64,000 bases of DNA from positions 9,971 through 73,970 of the forward strand of contig BQKZ01000752.1 of assembly GCA_036244855.1 (NCBI GenBank), in the 5' to 3' direction. Positions 63,852 to 64,000 of this stretch are shown here, one piece after another. The notes beneath the pieces were generated by a model. It saw nothing but the letters and a program-made list of their open reading frames with translations. It was not told where the DNA came from and did not search any database. Numbering within the stretch: position 1 is the stretch's first letter; every line of letters begins with the position of its first letter. A program made the position numbers and the translations under genes. The stretch comes from Temnopleurus reevesii (lineage: Eukaryota; Echinodermata; Echinoidea; Temnopleuroida; Temnopleuridae).

Positions 63852-64000
63852 TATTTCATTTTCCTCATTCCGCAGGTCAGTAAGATTACACCTTGACCTT
63901 GTTTTCAGAACTACCCCATAGACATCATCAACATTATGTTGTCCAGAATATGAAGGCGTATAGAAAATAAAATGTAAAACCTAAAAGCTGAACCAAATAT

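Overview
This is a 64 kb piece of an AT-rich animal genome, not bacterial: genes are split by GT-AG introns, intergenic DNA is full of foldback transposons and LINE relics, and there are no operons. The content (a CEP20/FOPNL gene, pogo-like MITEs, RTE-type and L1-like LINE relics, piggyBac relics, and a DDE family I know from fish and marine invertebrates) suggests a marine invertebrate, most likely an echinoderm such as a sea urchin. That identification is inference only.

Layout. 0-13 kb: a 51-bp minisatellite, a run of terminal-inverted-repeat elements (several with TTAA or TA target sites), a SINE-like head and a minus-strand LINE reverse transcriptase relic. 13-19 kb: the only clear host gene, CEP20/FOPNL (LisH-type centrosome/ciliary protein), with four coding exons on the plus strand. 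19-28.4 kb: pogo/Tigger-type MITEs, GGTGTTG-rich repeats, a 766-N gap and non-coding DNA. 28.8-62.2 kb: a piggyBac left end with a broken transposase, then about 27 kb of rearranged copies of an intron-containing DDE transposase-like family, interrupted by LINE fragments and MITEs, ending at a second piggyBac terminus in the opposite orientation. 62.2-64 kb: non-coding, with one more pogo-like MITE.

The DDE-like family is the main content. Reassembling its modules across copies gives: E0 (5' UTR exon with CCAAT and CRE-like boxes); E1 (two C2H2 fingers and a 'WLLEND-VGW' module); E2 (Cys-rich DUF6729-like domain ending in CIDGTK, candidate first acidic residue); E3 (ending ILYADNNCC, candidate second); E4-E6 (ending RGSNSLEGLH, candidate third); E7 (LLGVEYAYAQS module); E8 (HLPGFEE, ITEESRLL and CxxCx4C modules). 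At least four E1 and three E8 lineages sit side by side. No copy is complete: every one is chimeric, truncated or interrupted by stops, and breakpoints are shared between tandem units. A divergent short-period repeat (core TGTACTTA-x-GCC-TTTTG) follows the E8 stop codon in nearly all lineages. Exon labels E0-E8, modules M1-M6 and subfamily labels S1-S4 and A-C are mine.

Assembly caution: five isolated single-N positions (9590, 20880, 27224, 33875, 60487) each join sequences that repeat each other, so several 'duplications' are probably uncollapsed haplotypes. The 1.9 kb tandem duplication at 51.1-54.9 kb has no N and may be real.
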